A DNA stretch of 6,973 nucleotides, taken from assembly GCA_964529035.1 (NCBI GenBank), contig CAZGUG010000075.1, positions 1-6,973 of the forward strand, read 5' to 3'. Of the stretch, positions 1 through 5,669 are shown piece by piece. This DNA is from CAZGUG01 sp964529035. Its GTDB lineage: Bacteria > Bacillota > Clostridia > Ch29. Both the position numbers and the translations under genes were made by a program. How positions within the stretch are numbered: the first letter of the stretch is position 1; every line of letters begins with the position of its first letter. Under the pieces are notes generated by a model. It was not told the DNA's origin. It searched no databases and saw only the letters and a program-made list of their open reading frames with translations.

Positions 1-1
1 C

Positions 2-52
2 CGTGAGGCCATGAAATATCGCCGGGGAAATTACACACTAATATGGACTTGA
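2..52 (+). CDS. possible 3' end of an upstream gene (partial)
   Basis: Of the three forward frames only this one stays open from the window edge, reading REAMKYRRGNYTLIWT and then a TGA stop at 50-52. The other two frames stop within the first dozen bases. The fragment is too short to assign a family, and sixteen open codons can occur by chance. In its favour, a hairpin with a T tract lies about 70 bases downstream, where a terminator for such a gene would be expected. The 5' part lies outside the window. Confidence 0.3.
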   Translation, partial: REAMKYRRGNYTLIWT

Positions 53-89
53 CTAGCCATTGCGGATGAATATATATACATGTTATAAT
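49..89 (+). promoter_or_regulatory. sigma-A-like promoter upstream of the GNAT gene
   Basis: A perfect extended -10, TG-T-TATAAT, lies at 81-89. A weak -35, TTGCGG, lies 18 bases before it at 60-65. An alternative pairing is TTGACT at 49-54 with one of the overlapping TATATA hexamers at 71-78. Transcription would start near 95 and run through the hairpin at 120-139 before reaching the GNAT gene. The assignment is by consensus match only. Confidence 0.5.
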
Positions 90-119
90 TATATAATTAA
101 GTAATATTTAACGAACAGA

Positions 120-145
120 AGGCTGACGGTGGGCAGCCTATTTTT
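120..145 (+). terminator. short hairpin plus T tract (terminator or leader attenuator)
   Basis: AGGCTG at 120-125 pairs perfectly with CAGCCT at 134-139 across an eight-base loop, and ATTTTT follows at 140-145. The six-pair stem is at the weak end for a Rho-independent terminator. It could end transcription from upstream of the window. Because it lies between the promoter at 49-89 and the gene starting at 166, it would also sit in that gene's 5' leader, where it could lower read-through. The sequence does not distinguish these roles. Confidence 0.45.
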
Positions 146-165
146 ATATTAATCCGGATGGGGGG

Positions 166-633
166 GTGCTTAGTATCGTTGAGGTGGAGATACGCGAGGC
201 TCTGGTGGGGGATTTGCCCCATATTCTGTCACTCTATTCCCAGCCCGAGATGGATGACGGGATGGTCCTTCCTTTGGAACAGGCGGAAGGGATATTAAAC
301 AGAATAAAGAGTTACCCCGATTACAATGTTTATGCGGCTGTTTACAAACAAGAGATTGTGGGGACCTTTGCACTGCTTATAATGGATAATCTTGCCCACA
401 TGGGAGCGCCTTCCGGTATAGTGGAGGACGTTGCGGTGAAAAGGGGTATGCAGGGAATGGGTATAGGAAGACAGATGATGGGGTTTGCAATGAATGTCTG
501 CAGGGGAAAGGGATGCTATAAACTGGTATTGTCCAGTAATATGAAAAGGGAAAAGGCCCATTTGTTCTACGAGAAACTGGGGTTTGAAAAACACGGGTAT
601 AGTTATTGGGTGGGTCTTAAGGAACAAAGATGA
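166..633 (+). CDS. GNAT family N-acetyltransferase
   Basis: This is a single-domain cytoplasmic acetyltransferase of the Gcn5-related family, predicted to transfer an acetyl group from acetyl-CoA to an amine. The substrate is unknown. At 155 residues it has the usual family length. The acetyl-CoA pyrophosphate loop is visible as VEDVAVKRGMQGMGIGRQMM (residues 87-106), with the Q-x-x-G-x-G signature at Q96, G99 and G101. The C-terminal half carries the typical beta5-alpha4 segment ending in AHLFYEKLGF (131-140). The GTG start at 166 follows a G-rich stretch (GGAT then seven G) that may serve as ribosome binding site. A second in-frame GTG at 184 would give a protein starting at MEIREALVGD, which also fits family N-termini, but it has a poorer ribosome site. 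The downstream gene begins about 70 bases later on the same strand and could be co-transcribed. No obvious terminator lies between them. Confidence 0.85.
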   Translation: MLSIVEVEIREALVGDLPHILSLYSQPEMDDGMVLPLEQAEGILNRIKSYPDYNVYAAVYKQEIVGTFALLIMDNLAHMGAPSGIVEDVAVKRGMQGMGIGRQMMGFAMNVCRGKGCYKLVLSSNMKREKAHLFYEKLGFEKHGYSYWVGLKEQR

Positions 634-685
634 TTGCACAGACGTCTAACGGTTATTGACCTAATGATAGGCAAAAAACATAAAT

Positions 686-692
686 GAGGTGA
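686..692 (+). promoter_or_regulatory. ribosome binding site pointing to an ATA codon
   Basis: GAGGTGA is the best Shine-Dalgarno match ahead of the small membrane protein gene. Its spacing (six bases between) places initiation at 699-701, which reads ATA, not at the TTG at 714, which is 21 bases away. An in-frame TGA at 690-692 rules out any earlier start. Confidence 0.5.
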
Positions 693-713
693 ATCACAAT
701 AATATCAATTTCA

Positions 714-1160
714 TTGTTAATTGTTCCGGCAGTTATTTTACTGATAATTCTTGTGGTTGCAGGGATAAGAGCCGAATCAAGAGAGGGAGGGGAAGATGTG
801 ATTAAAAACGTGTACATTTATCTGGTTCTGTTTGCCACACTTATGATGACCATAGGCGGCAGCGTGGGCGTGTTTATGGCCGCGGCGGATATCATAGCGC
901 CTGCTCATTACTATCAGTCCTTTGAAGAGTATAAACGCTGGGGGGGAGCGGAAAAACCGAGAATAGAAGGTGATGAGACCGGGCAGCCCGAGCTTACAGA
1001 AGAACAGCTGAGGGAAAACTATGAAGCAATGATACGGCAGGAGAAGGAGCGACAGACCGAAAGGGCGAAGAATAGCCTGATAAAGAGTTTTGGCTGGATT
1101 GCCATACCCCTGCCGGTATTCATCTATTTCCAGCGGCGCCTGGTAAGAAACAAAGCCTGA
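714..1160 (+). CDS. small membrane protein of unknown function, start uncertain
   Basis: I do not recognise a named gene. The protein shows three hydrophobic segments: residues 2-18 (LIVPAVILLIILVVAGI), about 31-58 (IYLVLFATLMMTIGGSVGVF and onward), and about 120-141 (SFGWIAIPLPVFIYFQRR). Between the second and third lies a charged, Glu- and Arg-rich helix with TEEQLRENYEAMIRQEKER, likely on one face of the membrane. The segment around YIYLVLFATLMMTIGG faintly recalls DUF5671-type membrane proteins, which is an impression only. Three starts are possible. TTG at 714 is the first conventional start codon but has no well-placed ribosome site. ATA at 699 is correctly spaced from GAGGTGA and would give 153 residues. 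GTG at 798 follows a strong AGGGAGGGG at 784-792 and would give 120 residues without the first membrane segment. The gene follows the acetyltransferase on the same strand and converges on the reductase gene 25 bases away. Confidence 0.7.
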   Translation: MLIVPAVILLIILVVAGIRAESREGGEDVIKNVYIYLVLFATLMMTIGGSVGVFMAAADIIAPAHYYQSFEEYKRWGGAEKPRIEGDETGQPELTEEQLRENYEAMIRQEKERQTERAKNSLIKSFGWIAIPLPVFIYFQRRLVRNKA

Positions 1161-1165
1161 GGCGG

Positions 1166-1187
1166 GACACTGCAAAATCGCAGTGTC
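1166..1187. terminator. hairpin between convergent genes, no T tract
   Basis: GACACTGC at 1166-1173 pairs perfectly with GCAGTGTC at 1180-1187 over a six-base loop. It sits between the stop codons of two convergent genes, and its right arm overlaps the TGA of the reductase gene at 1186-1188. Neither strand has a run of T directly after the stem, so intrinsic termination is doubtful. It may instead block converging transcripts or stabilise their 3' ends. Confidence 0.45.
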
Positions 1188-2142
1188 AAATGGTTCGTAT
1201 GGCGAATTCTTTGCAGGCGGAGGTGCAGTAACCGCAGGTGAGGCATTTTTCCTCCCTGATGTATGCCTTCTTTTTTTCTTCATCGTATTCTATCGCATAG
1301 TTTGGGCAGGCTGCAATACAGGCTTTACAGCCTTTGCAGAGGCTGTTCACTACCGTGTATTTCTTCGAGTAGCCCTTTAGGGTGGGAGTTTTTTCGGGGT
1401 CGAAGGTGTTATTGAAGTAAGCAACGTTAAAGTCTACCTCCTCTGGGCTTACCATGCCTATGGCAATGGAGTGGTAACCTTCTATGCTCCTGGCAAAATC
1501 AACGCTTTTTATATAATCGTCAATCAGGTTTCCGCCGGCCAAAACCTTCATAAGATATACTCCCTTGCCGGCGGCATGGTTCTTCAGGACAGCCCTTTGC
1601 ATATCTTCAACGGTTCCGTTCAAGATTCCCGTTCCTGTCCTGTTGATTATTGGGAACATGATATCCATATCATGCCTGTCCGCCGTGAGGTTGGCCACCC
1701 GGACGTCATGGGTGGATATTCCCACAGCCCTGATGAGGCCCTTTGATTTATAATCCTTCATGCATTCTATTGCGCCGGCCCTTTTTTCAAAGACTTCGGT
1801 TCCCATCCTGGCGGCGTGGAGAAGGAAAATATCCAGGAAGTCTACGTCAAGTTGTTCCAAGGCTTCCAATATTGCGTTTTCCATACCTTCATAATCAGAA
1901 GCAGTGGACTTGGATGCGATGACAGGCCTAATCCCCGTTGATTTTATCGCTTCCCTTATGGGTGCATAGGTTTTATACATCTGTGCCGTATCAACAAAAC
2001 TGATACCCTTTTGGAGTGCCGTTTCAACTATTTTGGCACAATTCACAAGGGTCATATTCTTTTGAAGCGGGCCCATTGGAAGTGCACCAAAACAAAGCTC
2101 TGTTACTTCAATGCCGGTATTGCCCAAAATATTGGTCTTCAT
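1186..2142 (-). CDS. aldo/keto reductase with C-terminal two-cluster ferredoxin domain
   Basis: This is a cytoplasmic oxidoreductase of 318 residues. Residues 1 to about 250 form an aldo/keto reductase barrel starting NILGNTGIEVTELCFGALPMG. The catalytic tetrad is visible: D51 and Y56 in DTAQMY, K78 in ASKST, and H109 in LLHA. The tail (about 262-318) is a 2[4Fe-4S] ferredoxin domain with C269, C272, C275, C279-P and a second set at C300, C303, C306, C310, both with x2-x2-x3 spacing. Such fusions are common in anaerobes, and the clusters suggest electron exchange with ferredoxin in addition to, or in place of, free NAD(P)H. The substrate cannot be read from the sequence. The ATG at 2142 is supported by AAAAGGAG ten bases upstream (2153-2160). 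Promoter hexamer TATAAT lies at 2180-2175. The gene stands alone, divergent from the lipoprotein gene and convergent with the membrane protein gene. Confidence 0.93.
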   Translation of the reverse strand: MKTNILGNTGIEVTELCFGALPMGPLQKNMTLVNCAKIVETALQKGISFVDTAQMYKTYAPIREAIKSTGIRPVIASKSTASDYEGMENAILEALEQLDVDFLDIFLLHAARMGTEVFEKRAGAIECMKDYKSKGLIRAVGISTHDVRVANLTADRHDMDIMFPIINRTGTGILNGTVEDMQRAVLKNHAAGKGVYLMKVLAGGNLIDDYIKSVDFARSIEGYHSIAIGMVSPEEVDFNVAYFNNTFDPEKTPTLKGYSKKYTVVNSLCKGCKACIAACPNYAIEYDEEKKKAYIREEKCLTCGYCTSACKEFAIRTI

Positions 2143-2174
2143 TATTATGTCTCTCCTTTTTATACAGTTCTTTT

Positions 2175-2180
2175 ATTATA
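2175..2180 (-). promoter_or_regulatory. candidate -10 for the aldo/keto reductase gene
   Basis: TATAAT reads on the minus strand at 2180-2175, about 33 bases before the ATG and upstream of the ribosome site. The -35 position (around 2198-2203 on the plus strand) shows only AAACAG, a poor match, so only half the promoter is supported. Confidence 0.35.
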
Positions 2181-2334
2181 TAATTCTCTATACCTGCCTG
2201 TTTTCCTGTCTGTTTTACCTGCAAAATGTCCAAAGCCTGGTATTGATTATTTTTGTTTCCCGGCAACATCATACGGGTATATATATTCCAGGGTTATTTG
2301 CAGTTTTTGTTGGATTCATGAAACAAATTTTGTG

Positions 2335-2363
2335 TTGCACCCGTCTAACATTACAGGTAGAAT
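2335..2363 (+). promoter_or_regulatory. sigma-A promoter for the lipoprotein gene
   Basis: TTGCAC at 2335-2340 and TAGAAT at 2358-2363 are separated by the optimal 17 bases, each with one mismatch or so to consensus. The start of transcription would be near 2370, leaving a leader of about 37 bases with the ribosome site AGGTAGGGG at 2392-2400. This is the best-formed promoter in the window. Confidence 0.65.
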
Positions 2364-2406
2364 TAATACGAGTTACTAATTAATGGATGATAGGTAGGGG
2401 AATGAA

Positions 2407-4218
2407 ATGTTTAAAAAAGTTTTTGTGTTGCTGCTTATTATTGCGATACTTACAGGATGTAGTACTCAAATAGAGAATCCGCCCCGGACGCCGGAGGAAA
2501 CCGGAGGCGCTGCGCAAAAGGAACAGGGGCCCCGGGATGCAGTCTCTGCAGAGCATCCGGCACAGGAAGAGCAAAACAGCGATTGGGTTATGATTCCGGT
2601 GGGGGACCAGTCGGAGGAGAGTCGGGACCAGCAGCAGCCTTCCGCCAATGTACTGCTCAATCAGGAACAGGCGGTAAGGATGTTTCTGGATGCCTGGGAA
2701 CAAAACGACCTGGAAAAGATGAACATGCTGACCTTCGACCCCCTGGAGGATTTTTTCAGGCATTCAAACCTTAGCTTTGCATCGTACGGATATTTGGACA
2801 TGGGAGATTTGGGGGCGTTTGTAAGGGATGGCCTGGGGAAGCTGAGGGCCAATGAAATAGATTCCTTTGCCGGCGCTAAGATAGAAAACTTTCTTCCGAA
2901 CGGCGACAGATTGACAGCCAGTCTGGGAAATGTCTTAAGCCTGAACTTTTCGCTTATACTGGACCGCAATATGTGGAAGCTTAAGTCGATGGATGCGGTG
3001 GCTTACGGGTTCCAGGAAGCGATACCGAATGACTGGGACAGCCTGGGCCGGACGGTGCTGGTTGATATTAAGGATATGAACGGCAGCGGCAGCTATGAAC
3101 TGCTTGGCATGGGATTATGGAGCGAATGGGAAGAGATAGGGCCCGAGCCGTCAAGTGCCATAGGAATATATACATATAGTGACGGGCAGTTAAACGGCCT
3201 TTATTACAGAGACATATCACAAAGGTTCGAGAGCGGAAGGGTTGTCATAGAAGGGGGAATGGGAAACCTTGCCGGGGCACCGACTTTCACACTGGTGTTT
3301 ATAGAAAAAACCGCCGAGGATATTCTCAGGATTGCTGACAGCCTGGAAGTGGAGTATTATATAAGTCTTTACGGTTTTGATGGGGAAAACATCGAGAAAG
3401 TAGAAGATATTGACTGGAAGGGCATAGTGTGCAATGTGCTGGATGACGGAATTACACCTGAATGGGTGGAACTTTTGGGTGTAAAAAGATTTAAAGAGAA
3501 AGCTCGCGAAAGTCTTGTACTGAGGGTGGGGCTTACGGGTGACCGGGATAGTGATAACAATTTCAGTATGAACGAGGGCATATTTGTAATCTCCTCAAGC
3601 GAAGGGGAGTGGGACATAGACTGGTATCATGTGGGTACTTACGGAGAATACCATACAGTGGTTTTTGAACAAACCGTTTCGGATGCCGATGCTTTGAAAA
3701 TGTACTATATTGAGGATGTGTTCGACGAAGCTGCGGGAGGAAGCGTATTTGAGGTGTTTTACGATGGGAGAAGGTGGCGCGAGAACAAACTGTTTTCCAG
3801 CAAGCTTGACATTAAAGCAGTCGGCGATATGGACGGTGACGGAACAAACGAATTTCTGGTGCTGGATGGGTCATCCCTTCAAGTACATTCAAGAACCGGG
3901 GAAGTTTTATGGCGTGTAAGCCTTCCGGCTTCCACAAAGGAAGTTCCCCATGCCTTCATCGGCAGTGCGGAAGGAAAACAGAAGGTGGTGGCAACACTGC
4001 ATATGGGAGATTATACCGACTGGACCAGCCATATTTATTTATGGGAGGGACAGGGATATCAGCTTGAAAAAACATGGGAAAGCGAACCCCTGGGGAGCAA
4101 CGGAATATCTGCGATGAAAGTTTGGGATATAGACAGGGATGGCAAGCCGGAGATACTGGCCAACTTCTCAAACGATTATTTGCAGCCGGGAGAGTTTTTC
4201 AAAATATTCGAGCCGTAA
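2407..4218 (+). CDS. secreted lipoprotein with FG-GAP/VCBS-like Asp-rich repeats
   Basis: The N-terminus is a lipoprotein signal: MFKK, a hydrophobic core VFVLLLIIAIL, and lipobox LTGC with the acylated Cys at 18. The mature protein should be anchored to the outer face of the membrane. Residues 19-80 are polar, Pro/Glu/Gln-rich and probably a flexible tether. About 82-205 resembles a small alpha+beta domain (QEQAVRMFLDAWEQNDLEKMN) of the NTF2/DUF4878 style, which is tentative. The remainder carries acidic loops of the FG-GAP or VCBS type: DMDGDGTNEF (474-483) and DIDRDGKPEI (574-583), plus a degenerate DMNGSGSYEL (223-232). These loops usually bind calcium in beta-propeller folds. In between, RTGEVLWRVSL resembles PQQ-type propeller blades. 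No enzyme motif is seen. ATG at 2407 follows AGGGG with six bases between. The function is unknown; binding or sensing of wall or polymer material is inference. The gene has its own promoter and terminator. Confidence 0.85.
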   Translation: MFKKVFVLLLIIAILTGCSTQIENPPRTPEETGGAAQKEQGPRDAVSAEHPAQEEQNSDWVMIPVGDQSEESRDQQQPSANVLLNQEQAVRMFLDAWEQNDLEKMNMLTFDPLEDFFRHSNLSFASYGYLDMGDLGAFVRDGLGKLRANEIDSFAGAKIENFLPNGDRLTASLGNVLSLNFSLILDRNMWKLKSMDAVAYGFQEAIPNDWDSLGRTVLVDIKDMNGSGSYELLGMGLWSEWEEIGPEPSSAIGIYTYSDGQLNGLYYRDISQRFESGRVVIEGGMGNLAGAPTFTLVFIEKTAEDILRIADSLEVEYYISLYGFDGENIEKVEDIDWKGIVCNVLDDGITPEWVELLGVKRFKEKARESLVLRVGLTGDRDSDNNFSMNEGIFVISSSEGEWDIDWYHVGTYGEYHTVVFEQTVSDADALKMYYIEDVFDEAAGGSVFEVFYDGRRWRENKLFSSKLDIKAVGDMDGDGTNEFLVLDGSSLQVHSRTGEVLWRVSLPASTKEVPHAFIGSAEGKQKVVATLHMGDYTDWTSHIYLWEGQGYQLEKTWESEPLGSNGISAMKVWDIDRDGKPEILANFSNDYLQPGEFFKIFEP

Positions 4219-4232
4219 GGCTCTTTTTTTTT
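4210..4232 (+). terminator. Rho-independent terminator containing the lipoprotein stop codon
   Basis: GAGCC at 4210-4214 pairs with GGCTC at 4219-4223 over the loop GTAA, followed by nine T (4224-4232). The TAA stop at 4216-4218 lies inside the loop, and the left arm encodes the final Glu-Pro. The loop matches the stable GNRA tetraloop class. The stem is short but GC-rich and the T tract is strong. Confidence 0.8.
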
Positions 4233-4274
4233 ACCCTAAATTACCACAAGGGAAGCGGCATATCTTGTAGAATA

Positions 4275-4280
4275 TATAAT
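4275..4280 (+). promoter_or_regulatory. candidate -10 for the LysM protein gene
   Basis: TATAAT at 4275-4280 lies 51 bases before the LysM gene start, after the lipoprotein terminator, so a separate promoter is expected here. No good -35 lies 16-18 bases upstream. An alternative is TTGTAG at 4265-4270 with TATGTT at 4289-4294, spacing 18. Neither is strong. Confidence 0.35.
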
Positions 4281-4330
4281 CTGTAGATTTATGTTAACCA
4301 AAATACAGCAAAATTAGAAAGGGTGGTTGA

Positions 4331-5506
4331 ATGGGGATAATTAAAAAAACTGTAATGGTTGCAGCCATTGTTTTTGCCGTGACGGCTGCAGGGGGAGGTA
4401 TAGCCAGGGCAGATTCCGTACATACAGTTTCGCCGGGGGATACATATTGGAAAATTAGCCAGTGGTATGGGGCGGACTTACAGGAACTGCTATCTGCAAA
4501 CGGTGCTAATGGATACTCCGTCCTGTACGTGGGACAAAGGGTTACCATACCCACGGCGGATACCGGTTACACGGTAAAACCCGGGGATACATACTGGAAG
4601 ATTGGCCAAAGGATGGGCATTGACATGAATGAATTGCTGAAACTTAACGGAGCAGGAAGCGGTGATGTCCTTTACAGCGGGCAGCGTATAAAACTGCCAC
4701 AAACGGTCAAAAGGCATACCGTAAAGCAGGGGGATACCTTCTGGATATTAAGTAATGCATATGGTATAAGCATTAACAGCCTGATGAAGGCAAATGACGC
4801 AGCAGCCGACACAGTACTGTATCCCGGTATGACGATCTATATTCCGCAGGGGGGCGGCCAGAACCAAACCCCGCCACCGGCAAACGAAAAAAATCCACCG
4901 TCGGCGGGACAAAAACCCTATGTCACGTATATAGACCATACCGTGCAAAGGGGAGACGATTTTTGGTCTCTGGGAATAAAATACGGGGTTCCATACCGGG
5001 AAATACTGGATGCGAACGGCCTTATGGAAAGCTCGGTAATATATGCGGGACAAAAGCTCAAAATACCGGTGCACCATGTTCCGGTTAAACCAACTCCGGG
5101 ACCGCAGTATGGAGAACTTCTGGATTGGTGGAGTGAAGCCCAGTATGTATGGCCGATAGGTGCCGATGCAAAGATTACCGATTTTTATACAGGCGTATCC
5201 TGGAACGCCAGAAGAACAGTCGGGGCAAACCATGCGGATGTTGAGCCGCTTACCGTAAAGGATACCAATACCATGAAGAATGTATGGGGCGGCAGCTGGA
5301 GCTGGGGCACCCGTCCCGTTATAGTTGAAGTAAAGGGCAGGAAAATTGCCGCTTCCGCCAGCGCAATGCCCCATGATGTTCAGCATATTAAAAACAACGG
5401 TTTTGCCGGGCATTTTGACGTTCATTTCCATAACAGTACGAGGCATGTTGACGGCAAGGTGTCTGCGGAACACCAGCGCGATGTAAAGATTGTAGCAGGT
5501 AAATAG
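4331..5506 (+). CDS. secreted four-LysM protein with His-rich C-terminal domain
   Basis: The protein has a Sec signal peptide (MGIIKK, a hydrophobic stretch to residue 24, ARA before a likely cut after A27). Four LysM modules follow at about 31-74, 80-123, 129-172 and 203-246, each with the [HY]TV-x2-GD-x2-W start and a GQ/GM-x-[IL]-x-IP-type end. LysM modules bind N-acetylglucosamine in peptidoglycan, so the protein should sit in the cell wall. A Pro-rich linker (181-195) separates the third and fourth. The C-terminal part (258-391) is a distinct domain with NHADVEPLT (300-308), SAMPHDVQH (344-352) and GHFDVHFHNSTRH (360-372). H301, D303, H348, H361, H365 and H367 are candidate metal or catalytic residues. 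I have seen this domain type on clostridial LysM proteins but cannot name an activity; a wall hydrolase is plausible inference. ATG at 4331 follows AAAGGGTGG closely. The gene is monocistronic, bounded by a terminator upstream and a large palindrome downstream. Confidence 0.9.
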   Translation: MGIIKKTVMVAAIVFAVTAAGGGIARADSVHTVSPGDTYWKISQWYGADLQELLSANGANGYSVLYVGQRVTIPTADTGYTVKPGDTYWKIGQRMGIDMNELLKLNGAGSGDVLYSGQRIKLPQTVKRHTVKQGDTFWILSNAYGISINSLMKANDAAADTVLYPGMTIYIPQGGGQNQTPPPANEKNPPSAGQKPYVTYIDHTVQRGDDFWSLGIKYGVPYREILDANGLMESSVIYAGQKLKIPVHHVPVKPTPGPQYGELLDWWSEAQYVWPIGADAKITDFYTGVSWNARRTVGANHADVEPLTVKDTNTMKNVWGGSWSWGTRPVIVEVKGRKIAASASAMPHDVQHIKNNGFAGHFDVHFHNSTRHVDGKVSAEHQRDVKIVAGK

Positions 5507-5512
5507 GAAGAG

Positions 5513-5565
5513 GGGGACATTTATCCTGTCCCGGAGCTGAGCTCCGGGGCAGGATAAATGTCCCC
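5513..5565. repeat. 53-base nested palindrome, REP/MITE-like
   Basis: Arms at 5513-5537 and 5541-5565 are 25 bases each, complementary throughout except one T-G wobble (5529 with 5549), around the loop TGA. Each arm is itself an inverted repeat: GGGACA 5514-5519 with TGTCCC 5527-5532, and GGGGCA 5546-5551 with TGTCCC 5559-5564. The centre is a further 8+1+8 palindrome (5531-5547). The element can therefore fold as one long hairpin or as three small ones. It lies six bases after the LysM gene stop. It may act as a terminator or mRNA 3' stabiliser, but the nearest T tract (5583-5591) is 17 bases beyond the stem. The nested structure resembles REP units mobilised by Y1 (RAYT/IS200-like) transposases; none is encoded here. 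Confidence 0.75.
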
Positions 5566-5628
5566 GGTTCTGATATTTGGTGTTTTTTTTTGTAGTTTTT
5601 TATATAGGACTTCCATAAAAGTGGACAG

Positions 5629-5646
5629 TGTTATATAATTATATAA
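5629..5646 (+). promoter_or_regulatory. AT-rich palindrome with extended -10 for the cyclase gene
   Basis: TTATATAATTATATAA (5631-5646) is a perfect 16-base palindrome. It contains TATAAT at 5634-5639 and, in the extended -10 form, TG-T-TATATA at 5629-5637. A -35 match is poor (TTCCAT at 5611-5616, spacing 17), so the promoter would rely on the extended -10. The palindrome could also be a binding site for a dimeric regulator, but its composition makes chance likely. The ribosome site CAGGGG follows at 5659-5664. Confidence 0.4.
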
Positions 5647-5669
5647 AGTTGGGATGGGCAGGGGTTTGA

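Noticed and set aside
656..684. TTGACC and CATAAA with 17-base spacing as a promoter for the small membrane protein gene
   Set aside because: Transcription would begin near 691, inside the ribosome binding site, so the message would lack it. The -10 match is also weak.
2143..2334. Riboswitch or small RNA in the divergent intergenic region
   Set aside because: The stretch is T-rich on the plus strand and I found no stable stem, conserved motif or terminator pair within it.
2111..2383. Open frame on the plus strand coding for a hydrophobic 90-residue peptide
   Set aside because: It starts inside the reductase gene on the opposite strand, has no ribosome site, and its hydrophobicity comes from T-rich intergenic DNA that contains the promoters. 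Its composition (many Cys, Phe, His) does not look like a real protein.
4237..4263. Sigma-D-like promoter (TAAA, 15 bases, CGGCATAT) ahead of the LysM gene
   Set aside because: The -10 matches GCCGATAT at only about half its positions, so it is not distinguishable from chance.
4748..5473. 241-residue open frame antisense to the LysM gene
   Set aside because: It is a complementary shadow of a well-supported gene, with scattered Cys and His, no domain and no ribosome site.
5513..5591. Large palindrome as a classical Rho-independent terminator
   Set aside because: The T tract at 5583-5591 is 17 bases beyond the stem, too far for the standard mechanism, and the nested arms fit a repeat element better. 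A 3'-end role is still possible.
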